Shown: positions 21,401 through 32,910 of the stretch, piece by piece
Position numbering within the stretch: position 1 is the stretch's first letter
Layout of the letters: the number at the start of each line of letters is the position of its first letter
Assembly (NCBI RefSeq): GCF_958450345.1
Contig: NC_088784.1
Coordinates: 73,371,747 to 73,435,746 of the forward strand
Source of the DNA: Calliphora vicina
Lineage: Eukaryota > Arthropoda > Insecta > Diptera > Calliphoridae
Reading direction: 5' to 3'
DNA: 64,000 bases
Notes under the pieces: generated by a model
Told to the model about the DNA's origin: nothing
Database searches by the model: none
What the model saw: the letters and a program-made list of their open reading frames with translations, nothing else
Position numbers and translations under genes: made by a program

Positions 21401-22350
21401 TTTACTTTTCTTAGTTACTTCTTTCTTTTTTTGTTTTAAATGATGAACAATAATATTTACTTTGGAATATGGCAACACAATGTACAAAAACTGTTAAGGA
21501 TTTTATAGGGGGAATCGAAATTACAAAAAGATAATAAATTCAGATACGCAGCAATGTATTTGTTATATTTACTTTTCAATTCAATACATTATTTTAATTA
21601 TTATTAGCTTAGCTACAATATTAAGCACGAAACTTCAAGATAAATTTCAATATTTTACTTTTAAGATGCATTTGCATTTATTATTACAAGACTGGTCCCA
21701 TTGTTAGGCTTACAAACTGTTTAAAAACCCCCAAAAACCACTGCATATTTTAAGGCATTTTAAATTATTTTTCGTTAATTTTGTTACAAGCAAACACATA
21801 CCGTCGTAATTTCAACATTTCTGTTGTATTTTCTGCTTTTTAGAAACTCCGACATTTATTTTACATATCTTTTTATAACGATTTCATAAGAATTTTTAAC
21901 GAAATTATATTTAGTTATTTATATACATATGTTTATAAATAAATTTCCTTTCACACACAAATTTATTGAAAATAAAATATACAAAAATTGGAAAGAGCTC
22001 TACTGTTGATCATAAATGTATAATTACAACTAAACTAAGTTTATTTATTAGCAACAAGAAACGTACGAAATAACAAAAAAACAAATTAAAAACACTCAGA
22101 TAATTTTCAAAAAAAAAAAAAGCCAGGCAAAAAAAACATAGAAACATGTCCAAGTGTGTCGTTGTCGACGTCGTCATCATTGTCGTAGTCATCGTCTAAT
22201 AAGATAAAACGCCCAAAGTCTATGGGGTTAGTGTGGCAGCATACAGTGGGCGTTATAATTGTAGGTGCAATATATATCTAATCAGTGGATAAGGTCTTTT
22301 TCGAATTTATTGGAAAAAACTTCTATGTCCATTAATAATGTTCTAACAAT
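21401..22350. other. Intergenic, nothing recognised
   Basis: AT-rich. A trinucleotide-like run (gtcgacgtcgtcatcattgt) lies at 22161-22195. The poly-threonine/methionine reading of its complement is not a gene. Confidence 0.45.
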
Positions 22351-22356
22351 CGTTAT

Positions 22357-22600
22357 TATACCCTACAATATAATTTTCCGACCCCATATTGTATATATAT
22401 TCTGGATCCTTATGGATAGCGGATTCGATTAAGCCATGTCCGTGTGATTGTCTGTTGAAATCATCTTTCCAAAGCCCCCAAGTAACTTACATACATGATT
22501 AATACATCAATATCTCCGGAATTCTTCCGGCTCGGTTGCTATTTAAAATCGAGAAAATCGGTCCACAAATGGCTGAGATATAAGGAAAAAACCAGGACGA
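22357..22600 (+). mobile_element. DINE family 1, left part, interrupted
   Basis: ataccctacaatataatttt through the core (gcggattcgattaagccatg) to aaaaaaccaggac. The matching right part begins gatatttcaaagacctttgc at 25495, so a 2.9-kb unit separates them, with some loss at the junction. Confidence 0.7.
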
Positions 22601-23017
22601 TTGTAGATTGCAACGTGGATAAGTATGTAGCTACTTTCCCGTACATATTAATATAAAATAATAAATTTAATCATAAGTATCTATATAATTTCCCCGTATA
22701 ATAATAATTAATTTCATAATAAACCATTTAAATTATAAGTTCATTTAGTGGGAACATCATTACAATATGCTGTCTTGTGTGAACATATAAATATATTCAT
22801 TTGTTTGAGAATGAAAACATATCACCTTATAATTCCCATTTAGTTTATACAAATTTGTGTATAAGTAACAAAAGTTTACACATTGCCGGGGCGGTTCATA
22901 CGAGATAGAATTTGCCAAACACTTTGATATTAATTTATCAAAGTAGACTGACATAAATCGGTCAACCCATTTTTTCCTTTTCGGGACTCGGACATAGTTC
23001 GAGTACCGATAATAAAT

Positions 23018-24106
23018 TTTATCAGCGACTTCGGTCGACTGTTCAATACAGGGGCTTCGGCCCACTGTTCAAGGCAGAGGCTTGTTCCGACTGTTCAATA
23101 CAGAGACTTCGGTCGACTGTTCAATACAGAGACTTCGGTCGTCTGTTCAATACAGAGGCTTCGGCCGACTGTTCAATACAGAGACTTCGGCCAACTGTTC
23201 AATACAGAGACTTCGGTCGTCTGTTCAATACAGAGGCTTCGGTCGACTTTTCAACACAGAGACTTCGGTCGACTGTTCCATACAGAGGCTTTGGCCAACT
23301 GTTCAATACAGAGACTTCGGTCGACTGTTCCATACAGAGGCTTTGGCCAACTGTTCAATACAGAGACTTCGGTCGACTGTTCCATATAGAGGCTTCGGCC
23401 AACTGTTCAATACAGAGACTTCGGTCTTCTGTTCAATACAGAGACTTCGGTCGACTGTTCCATACAGAGGCTTCGCCCAACTGTTCAATACAGAGACTTG
23501 TTCCGACTGTTCAATACAGAGACTTCGGTTGACTGTTCAATACAAAGACTTCGGTCGCCTGTTCAATACAGAGGCTTCGGCCGAATGTTCAATACAGAGA
23601 CTTCGGTCTTCTGTTCAATACAGATACTTCGGTCGACTGTTCCATACAGAGGCTTCGGACAACTGTTCAATACAGAGACTTCGGCCGTCTGTTCAATACA
23701 GAGGCTTCGGCCGACTGTTCAATACAGAGACTTCGTTCTTCTGTTCAATGCAGAGACTTCGGTCGACTGTTCAATACAGAGACTTCGGTCGACTGTTCCA
23801 TACAGGGGCTTCGGCCAACTGTTCAATACAGAGACTTCGGTCGACTGTTCAAGACAGAGGCTTCGGCCAACTGTTCAATACAGAGACTTCGGTCGACTGT
23901 TCAATACAGAGGCTTCGCCCGACTGTTCAATACAGAGACTTCGGTCGTCTGTTCAATACAGAGACTTCGGTTTTCTGTTCAATACAGAGACTTCGGTCGT
24001 CTGTTCAATACAGAGACTTCGGTCGTCTGTTCAAGATAGAGGCTTCGGCCAACTGTTCAATACAGAGACTTCGGTCGACTGTTCAATACAGGAGCTTTGG
24101 CTAACT
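23018..24106 (+). repeat. 26-bp minisatellite, about 41 units
   Basis: The unit gacttcggtcgactgttcaa-tacaga (26 bp) repeats with single-base variants. Two main variants alternate in stretches: acttcggtcgactg and gcttcggccaactg. Because 26 is not a multiple of 3, the reading phase moves one step per unit and repeats every 78 bp, so the 340- and 214-codon plus-strand ORFs have a 26-residue period (RLFNTETSVDCSIQRLRSSV then QYRGFG). These ORFs are most likely by-products of the repeat. Confidence 0.9.
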
Positions 24107-24401
24107 GTCCCCTTAGTTAAGTGCATTTTACTTGTATTATAGATTAAGTATCTAAAATATTATAGTTTTAGTTATCACCCGATCCTGTACCAACGAACCG
24201 CATCACCAGAAACCCGTAACAACCGCTTGCGACAAACTGTCCAGTTAGTGAGTCGTATCAATAAATCGTACCGCCGATGATTATTGAAATCCCGAAGAAT
24301 CCGAAATACACCTCACCAGAACCGTCTACATCCGAACGTAGAATCATTACCAGAAATCCGACAACATCCGATGATATCGTAGCTGTTCGTAATTCGTTAT
24401 A

Positions 24402-25323
24402 CAGTGACGGACATTACAATAGAATCACTATCAATATTTCATTTAAAACTAGGAGCAATCATAAGGATTGGTGTGGGCCAGAAAATATAAAGAAGTGGCA
24501 AAATGTGTTGTGGACGGACGAAACGACCATTAATTTAATTGGTAGTGATGATAAGACATGGGTTAGACGTCCAAAAAATGGCAAAAACCAAAAACGTTTA
24601 AACATGGTTGGGGAAATATTATTATATGGGGATGCTTTTCTTGGTATTGCGTTGGACCAATTTATTGGATTAAAGAAAATATGGATAAGCACTTGTATGT
24701 AAATATTTTGGGGAATGTTATAAAGCCACATGCAGAATGGAATATGCCCTTAAAATGGCTCTTCCAGCAAGATAATGACCCAAAGCACACATCAGGTCTT
24801 GCCAAAAAATGGTTTTTATATAACAAAATTCATGTTATGGAATGGCCATCTCAATAACCAGACTTAAATCCTATGGAAAATAGTAAAAGACAAACTTGAA
24901 AAATTGAAAAACAAGGAAGAACTTTGGTAGAAAATTCAGGAAATATGGTATGCAATTTCCCGATCTACATGCGAAAGTTTGTTAAATTCAATCCCCAAAA
25001 GATTTGATGCTGTTATTAGAAATAATTGATATGCAACAAAATATTAAGAAAACAACGAATTCTTATGATGATTTTTTATTTTTAATCATTTTAAGACTGA
25101 TTGATTCTATTTGAATGTCGCATATTTTATTTAGTCTTTTAGATTTGACATCGTTTTTAACATAAGAATGTGTTATTTTTTTATTTAGTTTTTTTCTATT
25201 TATTGTTTACGTTATGAGCATTAATATATAATGAACAAATTTTAAATTTTGAAATCAAATTTTGTAGTTTTACCGCTTTAATCGAATTCATATGTAGTGA
25301 TTCTATTGTATTGTCCGTCACTG
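24402..25323 (+). mobile_element. Tc1-D1: internally deleted Tc1 element
   Basis: The ends are cagtgacggacattacaata and its complement tattgtattgtccgtcactg; the left flank is TA, the right flank has changed (tttata). The 922 bp keep the catalytic half in broken frames: NVLWTDETTINLIGSDD, then in another frame FQQDNDPKHTSG and a PSQ-stop-PDLNPMEN region. The N-terminal half is missing. The ORF starting at 24277 joins flanking DNA to this and is not a gene. Confidence 0.85.
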
Positions 25324-25494
25324 TTTATAAACACTTATTATATATTAACTATATTAAATATTAAAAAATAAAGAAAGATATTATCGACCCTAGAAAGGGT
25401 AAATCAATTGTGTTTTCACTTAAGGTTTGTGGATCCGTAAGTTTACCCTGGACTCGACTGAACTACCCTAGCCGTCGACAAAACCACGTTATAA

Positions 25495-25700
25495 GATATT
25501 TCAAAGACCTTTGCAACGACGTATATAAGACCATAATAAGTTGGATCTACAATGGGTCAAAACCGGAACAAATATTTTTAACCCGAATTTTTTTTTTCAG
25601 CAAAATTTTTTTTTTTCGCTAAATATTAAAAAAAAATTGAAAAAACAAAAAAAAATTAAATTTAAAACAAAAAATTTAAAAACCCAATTCGAAAATTTTA
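25495..25700 (+). mobile_element. DINE family 1, right part of the interrupted copy
   Basis: gatatttcaaagacctttgc, aacgacgtatataagacca, then the A/T-rich tail. The terminal hairpin is not found; the sequence drifts into unrelated AT-rich DNA near 25700. Confidence 0.6.
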
Positions 25701-25807
25701 AAAGCCCAATTATGAATAAAAAATTCCGCGGGAGTTTGTTCCCCGGGAGTTTTTTCCCATTGAATTTGAATAGGAAAAATGAGAAAAGGGGAAAATTCCA
25801 CGGGAAT

Positions 25808-26496
25808 TGTAACGCCCAAAAATATTAGTCTAACATCCACCTTAAAGTATACCGATCGACTCAGAATCACTTTCTGAGTCGATTAAACGATGTCCGTCCG
25901 TCCGTCTGGTCGTCTGACTGGCTGGCTGTCCATGTAAACCTTGTGCGCAGAGTACAGGTCGCAATTTTGAAGATATTTCGATCAAATTTGGTACATATTT
26001 TTTTTTTCGGCTCAAGGACCAACCCTATTGAAACTGGCTGAAATCGGTCCATTATTTCACCTATCCCCCATACAAAAGTCCTCTCGAAATTGGACTTTAT
26101 CGGTCATAAATGTTTAATTTATATATGTATCTCCACAAATTCCGCTCCAAATAAGTTTTATATACACAAAATTCATGTCACCAAATTTTGTTATAGTCAT
26201 AGTCATAGCTCCCATATAGACACGCTTCCGAAAATCACTTTAACGTGCATAAATCGCTTAAAAATTCTGGTATACACACAAAATTCAACATAGTTAACTT
26301 TAGTATAGGCATAAATCACACGACCTAATTTCATGGTGATCGGTCCATAATTGGTCATAGCTCCCATATAAGGCCCACTTCCGAAAATCACTCAAAAATA
26401 TAAATTATTGAAATTTTAAAAGAAAAATGTTTTTGCTCTTTTACTTAGTGTAGGGTATTATATGGTCGGGCTTGACCGATCATACTTTCTTACTTG
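25808..26496 (+). mobile_element. DINE family 2, forward copy
   Basis: A different sequence from family 1 with the same plan. It has the core gagtcgattaaacgatgtcc followed by gtccgtccgtctgg, repeated blocks with ggtcataa and cttccgaaaatcact, then a hairpin-like ggtcgggcttgacc and a terminal ctttcttacttg before a T run. The first hairpin of the reverse copy at 29192-29920 is lacking here. Confidence 0.75.
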
Positions 26497-26869
26497 TTTA
26501 TTATTTTATGATAATTTTCTTATTTTTCTAGTAATTCAGTTAATTTCAAAGTAACTGCATCTGTATACCTGGAATTATTTCATCCATTGTAAAATACATG
26601 TTTGGCTGGGCTGCACTATTGCACGCATATATTGGAGGGGACTACAAGAAGAACATTTACATTAGGGTTTCTATTAAAATTTGCAAAATAATTAATTAAA
26701 ATTTCTTTGAAATACAATTTCAAAGATGATGAATAACTATTTATGAGTTCTTTACTGATTACAAATCTAATTAAAAGTAACCCAGAAAAACCTTTGCAAT
26801 GTCAAGATATTTCTGATTAACATACAAATTTCCCGCCTTTTAAACTGAAAGTCTCTACACTCGAAACAA
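26497..26869. other. Intergenic, nothing recognised
   Basis: AT-rich sequence between a DINE family 2 copy and a mariner remnant. No ORF, RNA or repeat assigned. Confidence 0.4.
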
Positions 26870-27120
26870 TTGAAAATAATCACGATATGGTGTTGGCCGA
26901 TCGAAGGTTAAAACTGCGAAAGATTGTGGAAGCCATAGGCATCTTACGTGGCTCAGTGGTTTCAATTTTCAAAGATCACTTGTGTATGAGAAAGCCGCAA
27001 GATGGCTGCCGCGTTTAATACATTTACACAAAAGGGTACACACATGTGCAGTTTCCATCGAAAAAATTCATGAATTAGGCCACGAATTGCTCCCTCATCC
27101 ATCCTATTTTCGGATTTAAC
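26870..27120 (+). pseudogene. mariner remnant, long-repeat (beta) type
   Basis: The words gtgttggccgatcgaaggtt, ggaagccataggcatcttac and ggctcagtggtttcaatttt match 42950-43050 and the inverse of 13720-13800. About 250 bp of the same transposase region are left, with broken frames and no ends. Confidence 0.65.
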
Positions 27121-27371
27121 ATCCAGTGACTAATTCTTCAACAATTTTACAAGTTTTTTAACAATAATTATTTATATGATTGCGGTAGCCATAATATTTT
27201 TAAGTTACCATTCACATGATTGTAGCAATCATATATATGATTGTTGTAACTATCAAAGAATGGTAACCAAATCTGAGAACAAACATCTTTTGTACATCAT
27301 AAAAATGGTTGTTACAAAACATCGATTGAAACAAATAGTAGTCGGACGGTGATCTAGATCAGGACTATAAA

Positions 27372-27920
27372 GCGGATGAGGCAAAACTTCCTAACCACTT
27401 CATTCTAAATACTTTTTAACAGGTATTGCAACATATGGTCGAGCGCTGTCATGATGGAATATTACGATTTCATGTCAGGGCGTTTTTCAGCAACTCATAA
27501 TAGATAGGACCCTTTTGTTCCCATCAAATACAGAGAATTACCTTAGCTCCATGGATGTTTGGCTTTGGCGTCGATTCGGCTGGTTGGCAGGGCTTCACAT
27601 ACGATCTCTAAAGCTTCGGGTTATTGTAATGGATCCATTTTTCATCGCAAGTACTGATTCAGTGCAAAAATTATTTTCTTTTATAGCGTTCAAGCATCAT
27701 TTCGGACAAAAAAAACGACTTTCAAGGTCTCTCAGCTTCAATTCATATGATACCCAATTTCCCTGCTTTTGGATGAATCCTGCTGGTTGCAAACGTTTTG
27801 CAATTGCTGCAAAACTTAGTCTCAGACTTTGGTGACTAGTATTCGTATCGAAAATCTAGTCTCATACGAAAACTGGTCTCAGACTTTGGAGACCAATTTT
27901 TGTATAGAAAATCTAGTCTA
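27372..27920 (-). pseudogene. mariner transposase relic, alpha type, plus short repeat
   Basis: The minus strand corresponds to the middle of the alpha mariner: tgttgcaatacctgtta, the complement of catgatggaatattacgatt (phenylalanine-histidine-histidine-aspartate region) and a tactgattcagtgcaaaaat stretch. Frames are broken. At 27810-27920 two copies of a gtctcagactttgg-containing unit with gaaaatctagtct follow. Confidence 0.6.
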
Positions 27921-27929
27921 AATTCACCC

Positions 27930-28560
27930 ATCGAAATCATCGAAAGAATCCTACGGACTTCTGCAATGATGATTACAGGACAGTACGAAGTACTACATCG
28001 CGAGTTTTGTTTGTTATGATACGCCGTCTACCGGTTGATCTCATGGTCAAACAATTGGCCCTAAACTCAGATGTCAGGCTAAGTACTGTGCGACAATTTG
28101 GGTTTGAGTGCTTTCTTGTTGTAAGTTACTCGTATAGCGTGAACTTGATGGATCTACTCAGACCAGATGTTCTAATCTGACCACATACTCGTTATCGAAC
28201 CTTACATGGCTAGTAAACGACTAGCAAAGGTGGTCGTTTTTTGATAAGGATTCCAAGGATGCTAGGAAGATGACTTATGTAGAAGTTCTGATAGAGAGTG
28301 TAGCACATCTCATAACTCTTTGACCTTTTCCATCGGGGACTAGGACTGCGACGATGGGAAGTACTTTTCTGTACAACCTAGGAAGATGGATTCGTTCATT
28401 CGTGCATCAGGTTGGTTCGGCACCGAAACACACAATAACATATAAAGATCATGATTTAAGGGACCGTAACATGATCATTTAGGGTGTCACAAAAGGACCT
28501 ATTTATGGAACCAAATGGTCTGGTAACTTGTTAATGGAAGTTTTTATTGGAAGATCTACA
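27930..28560 (+). pseudogene. Degraded LINE fragment (end of RT)
   Basis: After one frameshift the plus strand reads MMITG, then VRSTTSRVLFVMIRRLPVDL and MVKQLALNSDVRL. This matches the stretch after the reverse transcriptase in LINEs with an RNase H domain (CITGAMRTTPT-ALE-LL-LPPLDL---A---A-RL). Everything after about 28150 is too decayed to read with confidence. Confidence 0.5.
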
Positions 28561-29191
28561 AATCACAACCTTGTATTTTATTCAGATTCTCATTTTGCGT
28601 AATTATTTCTTCGTCCAATTTTTTAAGTTTTTTGCAAATAAACGAAATCCCTTGTTTTAAAAAGGGAAAATTAAAGAGGTGGCGCTAATTGTAAAAATAC
28701 AAATTAGAGTAAAAATGTATAGAATATTTTTGTACAAAAAAATTTAAATTACACAAAAATACACAACTATATGAAGCGGTATAAGTCGACATTAAAAAGT
28801 CATATAATGATCATGTTCGCCCTCTGGTGGCTATGAGCGAATTGATCTATCGGCTTAACGAGAGCTAACTGAGAATGAATAGAACTTAAATTTATAAGTC
28901 ACACGTCAAGTTATACATATTTCCTTCTCTGTGTACAGTTTAATTAAATTAAATTTTATTTTAATTAACAACAAATTTCAACATAGACTAAAGACTATTA
29001 CTAAAAATACATAGGGTATGTGAAAAAAAACGCAGACTAAATCGACCGGTATCGTTATGTCTTCACAGAAACTTATTGTACATGACGGACAACATACACA
29101 ACGACTACACTTTTAAACAGTGATGACTATTTAGTGTTAAATAGTTTATCAACTACAAAGTATTTCGAAAAAATTAAATATATTTAAAAAA
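28561..29191. other. Intergenic, nothing recognised
   Basis: AT-rich sequence with no convincing ORF or transposon end before the family 2 DINE starting at 29192. Confidence 0.4.
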
Positions 29192-29920
29192 CAAGTAAGA
29201 AAGTATGGTCGTCAAGCCCGACCATATAATACCCTACACTAAGTAAAAGAGCAAAAACATTTTTCTTTTAAAATTTCAATAATTTATATTTTTGAGTGAT
29301 TTGCGGAAGTGGGCCTTATATGGGAGCAATAACCAATTATGGACCGATCACCATGAAATTAAGGCGTGTGATTTATGTCTATATTAAAGGTAACTATGTT
29401 GAATTTTGTGTGTATACCAAAAATTTTAAGCGATTTAAGCACGTTAATGTGATTTTCGGAAGGTCTATCTATATGGGAGCTATGACTAATTATGGACCGA
29501 TCGTAACAAAATTTGGTGACATGAATTTTGTGTATATAAAACTTATTTGGAGCGGAATTTGTGGAGATACATATATAAATTAAACATTTATGACCGATAA
29601 AGTCCAATTTCGGAAGGACATTTGTATGGGGGCTATGTGAAATAATGGACAGTTTCAATAGGCTTGGTCCTTGGGCCGAAAAAATAATATGTACCAAATT
29701 TGATCGAAATATCTTCAAAATTGCGATCTGTACTCTGCGCAAAAGGTTTACATGGACAGCCAGCCAGCCAGATGGACGGACGGACATCGTTTAATCGACT
29801 CAGAAAGTGATTCTACGTCGATCGGTATACTTTAAGGTGGGTGTTAGACTAATATTTTTGGGCGTTACATACATTTGCACAAACGCATTATACCCTCCCC
29901 ACTAGAGTGGTGTAGGGTAT
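29192..29920 (-). mobile_element. DINE family 2, complete copy, reverse orientation
   Basis: Starts caagtaagaaagtatggtcg with hairpin tatggtcg/cgaccata and taccctacac. It ends with ataccctccccactagagtg and gtgtagggtat, a hairpin of ataccct with agggtat. Internally it has ggacggacatcgtttaatcg and repeats of cgatc-ataattggtcat. It is the best example for comparing the ends of families 1 and 2. Confidence 0.85.
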
Positions 29921-29970
29921 AACAAGCAGCGTTGCCACTCATAAAATATTTTTCCTACCAAATTTCTACA

Positions 29971-30215
29971 CACAGGAAACAGATTCGTGATAGCAACCGA
30001 ATTTGTTGCCAATCGAATGATTATATCTTAGTGACCGAATTTTACAGTTATGACTACAATATTTTGTAAGGGGTAACTAAAGTTTGGTTGCCTCAACTGA
30101 AATTCTTCTTTATCAATTGACTTTCTGTTGTTAGAACTGAAAAATTCTATGTGTGCAACCGAATCATTCGATTGGCAACAAATTCGGTTGCTATCACGAA
30201 TCTGTTTTCTCTGTG
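29971..30215. mobile_element. Palindromic MITE, about 50-bp inverted repeats
   Basis: cacaggaaacagattcgtga then tagcaaccgaatttgttgcc at the left matches the inverse of ggcaacaaattcggttgcta then tcacgaatctgttttctctg at the right. The 245-bp element sits in sequence rich in the word taccaaa. The target duplication cannot be fixed. No coding capacity. Confidence 0.8.
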
Positions 30216-30690
30216 TAATTAAAAACTACCAAAGCCTACCAAAACCTACCAAATTTAAAATATTTGAGAAATGCTATATGAATTCGTTTCAAAATTAATA
30301 GTTAACTTAAAATTATATTATTGCTGCTATAAAATTATCCAGAGGAAGAATGATATTGAAGCAGAGTTTAACACATATTATTAGAAAATAAAAGTTTTGA
30401 GAGCCCTTTGGCATTTTTTGAACTCAACACTACTAAATAAATACATATTTACCTGACTAAACTAAATATTTTAGAAAATGATATCTTCATATTTTGCAAA
30501 TATGTAGTTTTATTATTTTGGCTTAACATAAGTAGTTTTTTCGTTATTATTTTAATTATTTTGTTCTTAAAAATACTTCTGTATTCAGAAATATCGTAGC
30601 CTACTAAAATACGACAAATATCGGAACAAACCAACCAAACTACCAAAAGTCAATTTGTTAACTTCAAACTACCAAAAACAAAATTTAAAT
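30216..30690. other. Unassigned DNA with taccaaa words
   Basis: ctaccaaagcctaccaaaac at 30228 and aactaccaaaagtcaa and aaactaccaaaaac near 30640-30675 suggest one old repeat that hosts the palindromic MITE. No gene seen. Confidence 0.4.
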
Positions 30691-31260
30691 TATTTTTTTT
30701 CAAAATTGTTTTAAAATTTTTTTTTTCGAAATATTTTTTTGGAAATTTTTTTAAAAAATGTTTTTTATAATTTTTTTTTTTTTGGAAAAAAATGTATGAC
30801 AAAAAAAAATTTTGATAAAAAAAATTCGGGTTAAAAAATGTTTTTTCAGATAGTGACCCATTGTAGGTCCAACTTACTATAGCTTTATATACATCGTTGC
30901 AATGGACTTTGAAATATCTATCATTAGATAACCATATTGTCTATATTAATGACCTAGTAATCCAGATATAGATCAAAAATAGGCCTAAAATCGATGCTGT
31001 GAAGCTTTTTTCCTTATATCTCAGCCATTTGAGGGCCGATTTTGAATAGCAACCGAGCAGGAAGAATTACCGATATATTGATGTATGAATCATGTATGTA
31101 AGTTATTTGGGGGCTACGGAAAGTTGATTTCAACATACAGACGGACAAACGGATAGACGGACATCGACTGCGCTATCTATAACGATCGCAAATGAAAAAT
31201 GTAAAAATTACAAACGGAATAACAAACTTATATTCCCTTGCCACTCATGGTGAAGGGTAT
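30691..31260 (-). mobile_element. DINE family 1, hairpin end lost
   Basis: Has cgaatttttt-type filler, attgtaggtccaacttacta, ctcagccatttgagg, agacggacaaacggatagac and the terminal ccactcatggtgaagggtat. The caagtaag end with its hairpin is absent. Confidence 0.7.
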
Positions 31261-31677
31261 AATAAAAGTATATCTAGCAAGAAGATACTTTAGAAGAGAT
31301 ATCAATATAAAGAGAACATGAAACCAGGATTACACCGATTGTTCGCCAAAGCTTATGGTGAATGTGTTCCTTCTGCTTTAATGTGCGAGAGATAGTTTGT
31401 GCTGATCAGAAATAGTGATTTTGACACAGAAAAAAAGACCAAGAATTGGAGGCATTACTCAATGAAGATTGTTGACAAACCCAACTAGAGCTTGCAAAAT
31501 CATTGGGATCTATTCAAGCAGTAATTTCAAAACGTTCGAGAGTAACAGGATTTAGCCAAAAGAAAATTAGGTACCATACGAATTGAAGCCGAGAGATCTT
31601 GAAATGCGATTTTACATATACGAAATACTGTTGAACGCTATAAAAGAAAAACATTTTTGCGATTAAAAATGGATCTA

Positions 31678-32869
31678 AGGAGTGAGATCAAAAAAACCTT
31701 AACACACGTTTTTCCTTTAAACTTTTAACACAAGTATTATTTGATTTTTTTGTTGATCTTGTTACCTTTGAAAAATATGTCAGTTATTATGTTTAATTGC
31801 AATTATGTTCATTTGTTGTTAATCTGATTAAAATGAGGGACGAGGAGAAAGTGCATACTAAAATTATTAAATATTTTCAACAAAACCCAACTTGGTCCTA
31901 TAAAAAGTTAGCCAAACAATCAAAGGTCTGCCCTCAAACTGATTCCAATGTTATTAAACAGTATCGGGAGAACTTGTCCGTTGATAAAAGAAATTAGAAG
32001 AAATGGTCCACATGAAGAGCTAACAACACATCCGGTAGGAAAGCAGTCCGTTTAGCTCAGTACTCGGAATATTTGGTACGAAAAGTTAAAGCCAGTCCAG
32101 GTTTAAAAACATCCAATGCTCAAAAAGTTCCTGGTAAGAACTTTGCTAAAAATTTAGAAGCCAAAGAAAGAGCACGGAAATTGAAGACAAATTTTATAAA
32201 AAAAAATATACCTGCTGCATAATGGATGACGAAACGTGTGTTCTGGCAGATTTTTGCTGCATCCGGGTCAAAATGTTTATGTTGCTGATGCTCGAGGGAA
32301 AGTTTAGGACCCAAAAGTAGACAATTTTCCCAAAAAGTTCTTGGTATGGCCAGCAATATGCAGTTGCGACAAAAAAGCCAAACATTTGTTACAAAGGGCT
32401 CTATAAATACCGAAATTTACATCAAGGAATCTTTACAAAAGAGGATGCTTCCATTCATAAGACTTCTTAATATGTCCACATATTTTTGGCCTGATTTGGC
32501 ATCCTGTCACTATGGTAAGCAAGGTCTTGAGTGGTAAAAGAACAAAAATGTGGTATTTGCACCAAGAGAGGCAAATCCTCCAAAGGCCAGTGCAGAGATA
32601 TTGGACTATTGTTAAAAAAGAATTAAAGAGCTCAAAAAAGGTGTCCAAAAGTGTGGATGATTTTAAACGGAGATGGACTATCTGTTCGAACAAAGTGACA
32701 GAAAGCTCTATAAAAACCTTAAAGGAAGGGTTTCCGGTAAAGGTTCATAAATTGATCACTATTGATTAGAACTATAAAAATAATATTTTTTGTAAGTCAA
32801 TCAAAAAAAAAATAAAAATCAAAACTGTAAGTTTAGTGGTTTCCTTTTTATTTTTTCAATCTCACTCCT
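31678..32869 (+). mobile_element. Second mariner-like element inside the mariner
   Basis: The ends AGGAGTGAGATC and its complement AATCTCACTCCT give an element of 1192 bp. The left flank is TA; the right is CA, probably a mutated TA, since the host sequence continues cgataacccgaagag. The length fits a complete mariner-sized element. Confidence 0.85.
31834..32769 (+). pseudogene. Transposase of the element at 31678, several frameshifts
   Basis: Starts MRDEEKVHTKIIKYFQQNPT. Further parts: KVKASPGLKTSNAQKV, a first-aspartate region MDDETCVLADF (frames shift nearby), GKFRTQK, QAFVTKG-like QTFVTKGSINTEIYIKE, YFWPDLASCHYGKQ (second aspartate), NPPK and RPVQRYWTIVKKELK. Related IS630-Tc1-mariner elements with WPDLASCHYG and NPPNCPELRPIE have a glutamate where this copy has glutamine (RPVQ), and about 10 bp before it are missing. 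I would place it in a mosquito/fly group outside classic DD34D mariners; DD37E or DD41D cannot be decided here. Confidence 0.75.
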
Positions 32870-32910
32870 CACGATAACCCGAAGAGTAAGAGATCAGCCG
32901 AGTATCTATG

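Larger units (their letters stand above)
22605..25494. mobile_element. Unclassified 2.9-kb unit carrying a minisatellite and Tc1-D1
   Basis: Bounded by the two halves of a DINE. Its extremities form an imperfect inverted repeat: ttgcaacgtgg near 22609 and ccacgttataa ending 25494 (TTATAACGTGG as complement). Without the minisatellite (23020-24105) and Tc1-D1 about 0.9 kb is left, with a poly(A)-like aataaag near 25367. A DNA transposon or a solo LTR are both possible. No open protein of its own. Confidence 0.4.

Noticed and set aside
23082..24142. 340- and 214-codon plus-strand ORFs
   Set aside because: They are the 26-bp minisatellite read in different frames, with a 26-residue period and no domain; lack of stops follows from the unit sequence.
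24277..24702. 141-codon ORF
   Set aside because: Its first part is flanking DNA and its second part is the broken Tc1-D1 transposase; the join is accidental.
22605..25494. Reading the minisatellite-bearing unit as a complete LTR retrotransposon
   Set aside because: No second LTR, primer-binding site, gag or pol; only a solo LTR or a DNA element remain possible.
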